This document shows positions 61,400 to 64,000 of a stretch of 64,000 bases of DNA, in pieces (the first letter of the stretch is position 1; each line of letters opens with the position of its first letter). The DNA lies in NCBI GenBank assembly GCA_902523885.1, contig CABZAV010000001.1, forward strand, positions 124,001 through 188,000, given 5' to 3'. Position numbers and translations under genes: made by a program. The stretch is from an uncultured SAR86 cluster bacterium. GTDB taxonomy: Bacteria; Pseudomonadota; Gammaproteobacteria; Magnimaribacterales; AG-339-G14. The notes below the pieces were generated by a model, which was not told where the DNA came from, made no database searches, and saw nothing but the letters and a program-made list of their open reading frames with translations.

Positions 61400-63325
61400 T
61401 TAACGCAATGAAAGATTTACTCTTCCTTTGAAAGACTCAACAGACTCGATTTTTACCTTTAGAATATCTCCAACATAAAAACTTTTTTCATTTTTTGTTG
61501 ATTTCATTGATATTGATGCTTCATCAAAGATTAGATAGTCCTTCTTGCTCAACTTACTTACATGAATAAAACCCTCAATATTCAATTCTAATATTTTTAC
61601 AAAAATACCGAATTCAAATGCAGAAGTTATAGAGCCTTCAAAGTTTTTGCCAATATAATTTTCAGCACATTTACACTGTAAGTACTTAATTTCTTTTCTG
61701 CTGATTTTTTCTGCATTTCTATCTTTTATTGAAATATCTTCCGCAATATCAGTCACAGCATTAAGTGTGTAAGGGAAAGAATTACTTTTTATAAATTTTC
61801 TCTTTGAAGAACGAGAATTTATATTTTGAGATATTAGTTCTTTAAGGCATCTATGTACGACTAAGTCAGCATACCTTCTTATTGGAGATGTAAAGTGTGT
61901 ATATTTATCTAAAGATAATGCGAAGTGAGAAGACAGTTTTGGATCATACTTTGCAAGAGACATGCTCCTTAAAATTTGAATCATTATAACTTCAAAAATT
62001 TTTTTTGTTTTTGCAGCTTTCATCCAAGAAATTAAATTCTCCCTTGTTTTATAGGAGTCCATGTTATTTTTGATTTGCCTACTTGTCAGAAAATTCTTTA
62101 GATTGATAATTTTAAGTGGGTCTGGCTTTTCATGTGATCTATATATCGAGGGAATTTTTGATTTACTAATCAATTCAGCAGCACAAACATTAGCAAGTAT
62201 CATGCATTCTTCAACGAGTTGATGAGAATGATTTCTCTCTAGCGGCCTAAAATTCTTAATTTTTTGTTTGTCGTAAAAAGGATAATATTCTGGTAAATCA
62301 AAATCTATGGCATTTCTTTTTGATCTATTTGCTGAAAGGAGTCTATAAATTTTTTCTAAAGATCCTAAACTTATAGAAACTTCCTTAGGTAAAGCAGTTT
62401 TCTCTTTTTCAAATTGGGCCCCCAATTTTTCATATGTTAGCCTAGCCTTAGAATTAATAATTGAATTATAAAATCTAAAGTTTTTTAATTGGCCCTTATT
62501 ATCTATTTCGATTTCACAAGTAAGCGTTAATTTATCTTCACCAGGCCTTAAAGAACAAAGATCGTTAGAAATTTTTTCAGGCAACATTGGGACAACCTTT
62601 CTTTTAAAATAAATTGACGTCCCTCTATTAAGTGCCTCCAAATCTAAGGCAGATTCAAAATCAACATATTCGGCAACATCTGCTATTGATACGAACAAAA
62701 CGAAACCTGAATTTGTTTCTTTTGCAAAAAGAGCATCATCAAAATCTTTCGCAGATTTTCCATCGATAGTTACGAAAGGTAGATTCCTAAGATCTTCGCG
62801 GATATCACTGTTGTTATCTACAAAAGATGTATCAAGCCTATTTGTTTCTGAGATTACAGATTTAGGCCAATTTACTTCAATTTCCGAGCCCTCTAAGGCA
62901 ACTTCAAAAGCCTCTTCAAAAGGATCTGATACTTTTTTAGACGAAATAATTTTTGCAGAAGGTTTATATTTTAAACTAGGTTGTTTAGTAATCTTTGCTT
63001 CACAAATGTCACCAATTTTTTTTGAGTTGGATATTTTTGAATCTACTAAAACATCAAGGTGATAAGAAGAATCAATAGAGGAAAGGTAATGTCTTTTTTT
63101 GTTGTAGTTAAGGACTCCTTTTATTGTTTTAGTATTCCTTTCAAGCACTTCAATTATTTTTGCTCTGTCCTTAAGTGTTATAGAACACTTTACTTTGTCA
63201 TTTGGAAAAACCTTAAACATTTCTCTTTTTGGTAGGAAATATTTTTCATCATCTGATACCACTAAGATGCCTTTACCTGATTTATTGAGTTTAACTCGAC
63301 CTATTAAGAATTCTTTTTTTGACAT
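61400..63325 (-). CDS. rnr: ribonuclease R (short form)
   Basis: FVTIDGKSAKDFDDALFAK, RGTSIYFKRKVVPMLPEKISNDLCSLRPGEDKLTLTCEI, HFTSPIRRYADLVVHRCLKE, C-terminal S1 domain. Confidence 0.92.
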   Translation of the reverse strand: MSKKEFLIGRVKLNKSGKGILVVSDDEKYFLPKREMFKVFPNDKVKCSITLKDRAKIIEVLERNTKTIKGVLNYNKKRHYLSSIDSSYHLDVLVDSKISNSKKIGDICEAKITKQPSLKYKPSAKIISSKKVSDPFEEAFEVALEGSEIEVNWPKSVISETNRLDTSFVDNNSDIREDLRNLPFVTIDGKSAKDFDDALFAKETNSGFVLFVSIADVAEYVDFESALDLEALNRGTSIYFKRKVVPMLPEKISNDLCSLRPGEDKLTLTCEIEIDNKGQLKNFRFYNSIINSKARLTYEKLGAQFEKEKTALPKEVSISLGSLEKIYRLLSANRSKRNAIDFDLPEYYPFYDKQKIKNFRPLERNHSHQLVEECMILANVCAAELISKSKIPSIYRSHEKPDPLKIINLKNFLTSRQIKNNMDSYKTRENLISWMKAAKTKKIFEVIMIQILRSMSLAKYDPKLSSHFALSLDKYTHFTSPIRRYADLVVHRCLKELISQNINSRSSKRKFIKSNSFPYTLNAVTDIAEDISIKDRNAEKISRKEIKYLQCKCAENYIGKNFEGSITSAFEFGIFVKILELNIEGFIHVSKLSKKDYLIFDEASISMKSTKNEKSFYVGDILKVKIESVESFKGRVNLSLR

Positions 63326-63403
63326 TTATAAAGAGTATAATTTTTGTTAAAGCAAAGTATTAATCATAAGAGTTAACTTAAGATAATAAATTATAGATTT
63401 ATA

Positions 63404-63883
63404 ATGAATAGTACACCCGATATTAGTGATAAGTTTCCTGATTTAAAATTTTTGAATATTCAATTTAAAAGTTTTGGTGCAATTAACTTTTTTTCTGGAC
63501 AGATTGTTACTGCAATTTGTCCGGAAGACAATTCAAAAATAAAGAAAATATTAAATGAACCTGGAAATAAAAAGGTGTTAATTGTTGATGGACAGGCTAG
63601 TTTTAAAGTGGCACTGCTTGGAGATTTAATTGCTGATGCGGCAGTAAAGAACAATTGGTCAGGAGTAATTATAAATGGCTGCGTAAGAGATGTAGAGATT
63701 TTGAAAAACATTGATTTAGGTATATTAGCTATTGGAGCTGTCCCAAGAAAAAGTGAAAAGTTAGAAAGAGGTTCACTTGGGGAAGACATAAGGATAGGAG
63801 ATATTCGGATTACTGATGGCAACTGGGTTTATGCTGATAAAAATGGCGTAATAATTTCGAAAAATGAACTGGAGTTGGATTGA
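63404..63883 (+). CDS. rraA: ribonuclease activity regulator RraA family protein
   Basis: VLIVDGQASFKVALLGDLIADAAVKNNWSGVIINGCVRDVEILKNIDLGILAIGAVPRKSEK. Confidence 0.92.
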   Translation: MNSTPDISDKFPDLKFLNIQFKSFGAINFFSGQIVTAICPEDNSKIKKILNEPGNKKVLIVDGQASFKVALLGDLIADAAVKNNWSGVIINGCVRDVEILKNIDLGILAIGAVPRKSEKLERGSLGEDIRIGDIRITDGNWVYADKNGVIISKNELELD

Positions 63884-64000
63884 ATAAAATTAGCTTGCTT
63901 TTGATTCTTTCTGCTTTTTTCTACATTACAATTTCTATTTTTCAAATATCAGCGGTCGCCGATGCTATAAAACTAATTTTAATGATTGATAACACTTTCT
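63880..64000 (+). CDS. hypothetical protein, partial (TTG start, hydrophobic N-terminus, runs off window)
   Basis: Open frame MNKISLLLILSAFFYITISIFQISAVADAIKLILMIDNTF.. overlapping the rraA stop by 4 nt. Confidence 0.4.
   Translation, partial: MNKISLLLILSAFFYITISIFQISAVADAIKLILMIDNTF

Overview
Compact, AT-rich bacterial chromosome segment. Gene content and order suggest a streamlined marine gammaproteobacterium, possibly SAR86-like (inference, no marker phylogeny run). About 65 protein genes and two tRNAs are supported. I found no rRNA operon, CRISPR array, transposase, integrase or prophage. Three zones are visible. (1) 0-25.8 kb is housekeeping: proA-nadD-rsfS-mrdA-rodA-mltB-dacA-dat converging on holA-lptE-leuS-accC-accB-aroQ, then ilvD, trxA-rho, bamD/rluD, ilvB-ilvH-ilvC. 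(2) 25.8-54.7 kb is accessory. It contains tRNA-Ile(GAT) at 25.84 kb and tRNA-Ala(TGC) at 44.45 kb, and carries copper amine oxidase, Na+/solute symporter, haloalkane dehalogenase, GSTs, DUF1330, sulfatase, desaturases, a Cfa/DUF1365/FAD lipid-modification operon, purine permease, TonB receptor, oxyR/katG and an amidohydrolase. (3) 54.7-64 kb is housekeeping: coaE-yacG converging on a ThiE-like gene-argJ-secA-lpxC-rlmB-rnr, then rraA. The most interesting observations are single-domain remnants at conserved loci (a stand-alone DsbD N-terminal domain next to aroQ-accBC; a stand-alone ThiE-like domain next to argJ-secA where a MutT-ThiE fusion is common), a SecA without the C-terminal zinc/SecB tail, an RNase R without its terminal extensions, a tRNA-bounded accessory island, a six-gene dehalogenase/GST/sulfatase operon, and a tandem Cfa plus CNMT-like methyltransferase operon.
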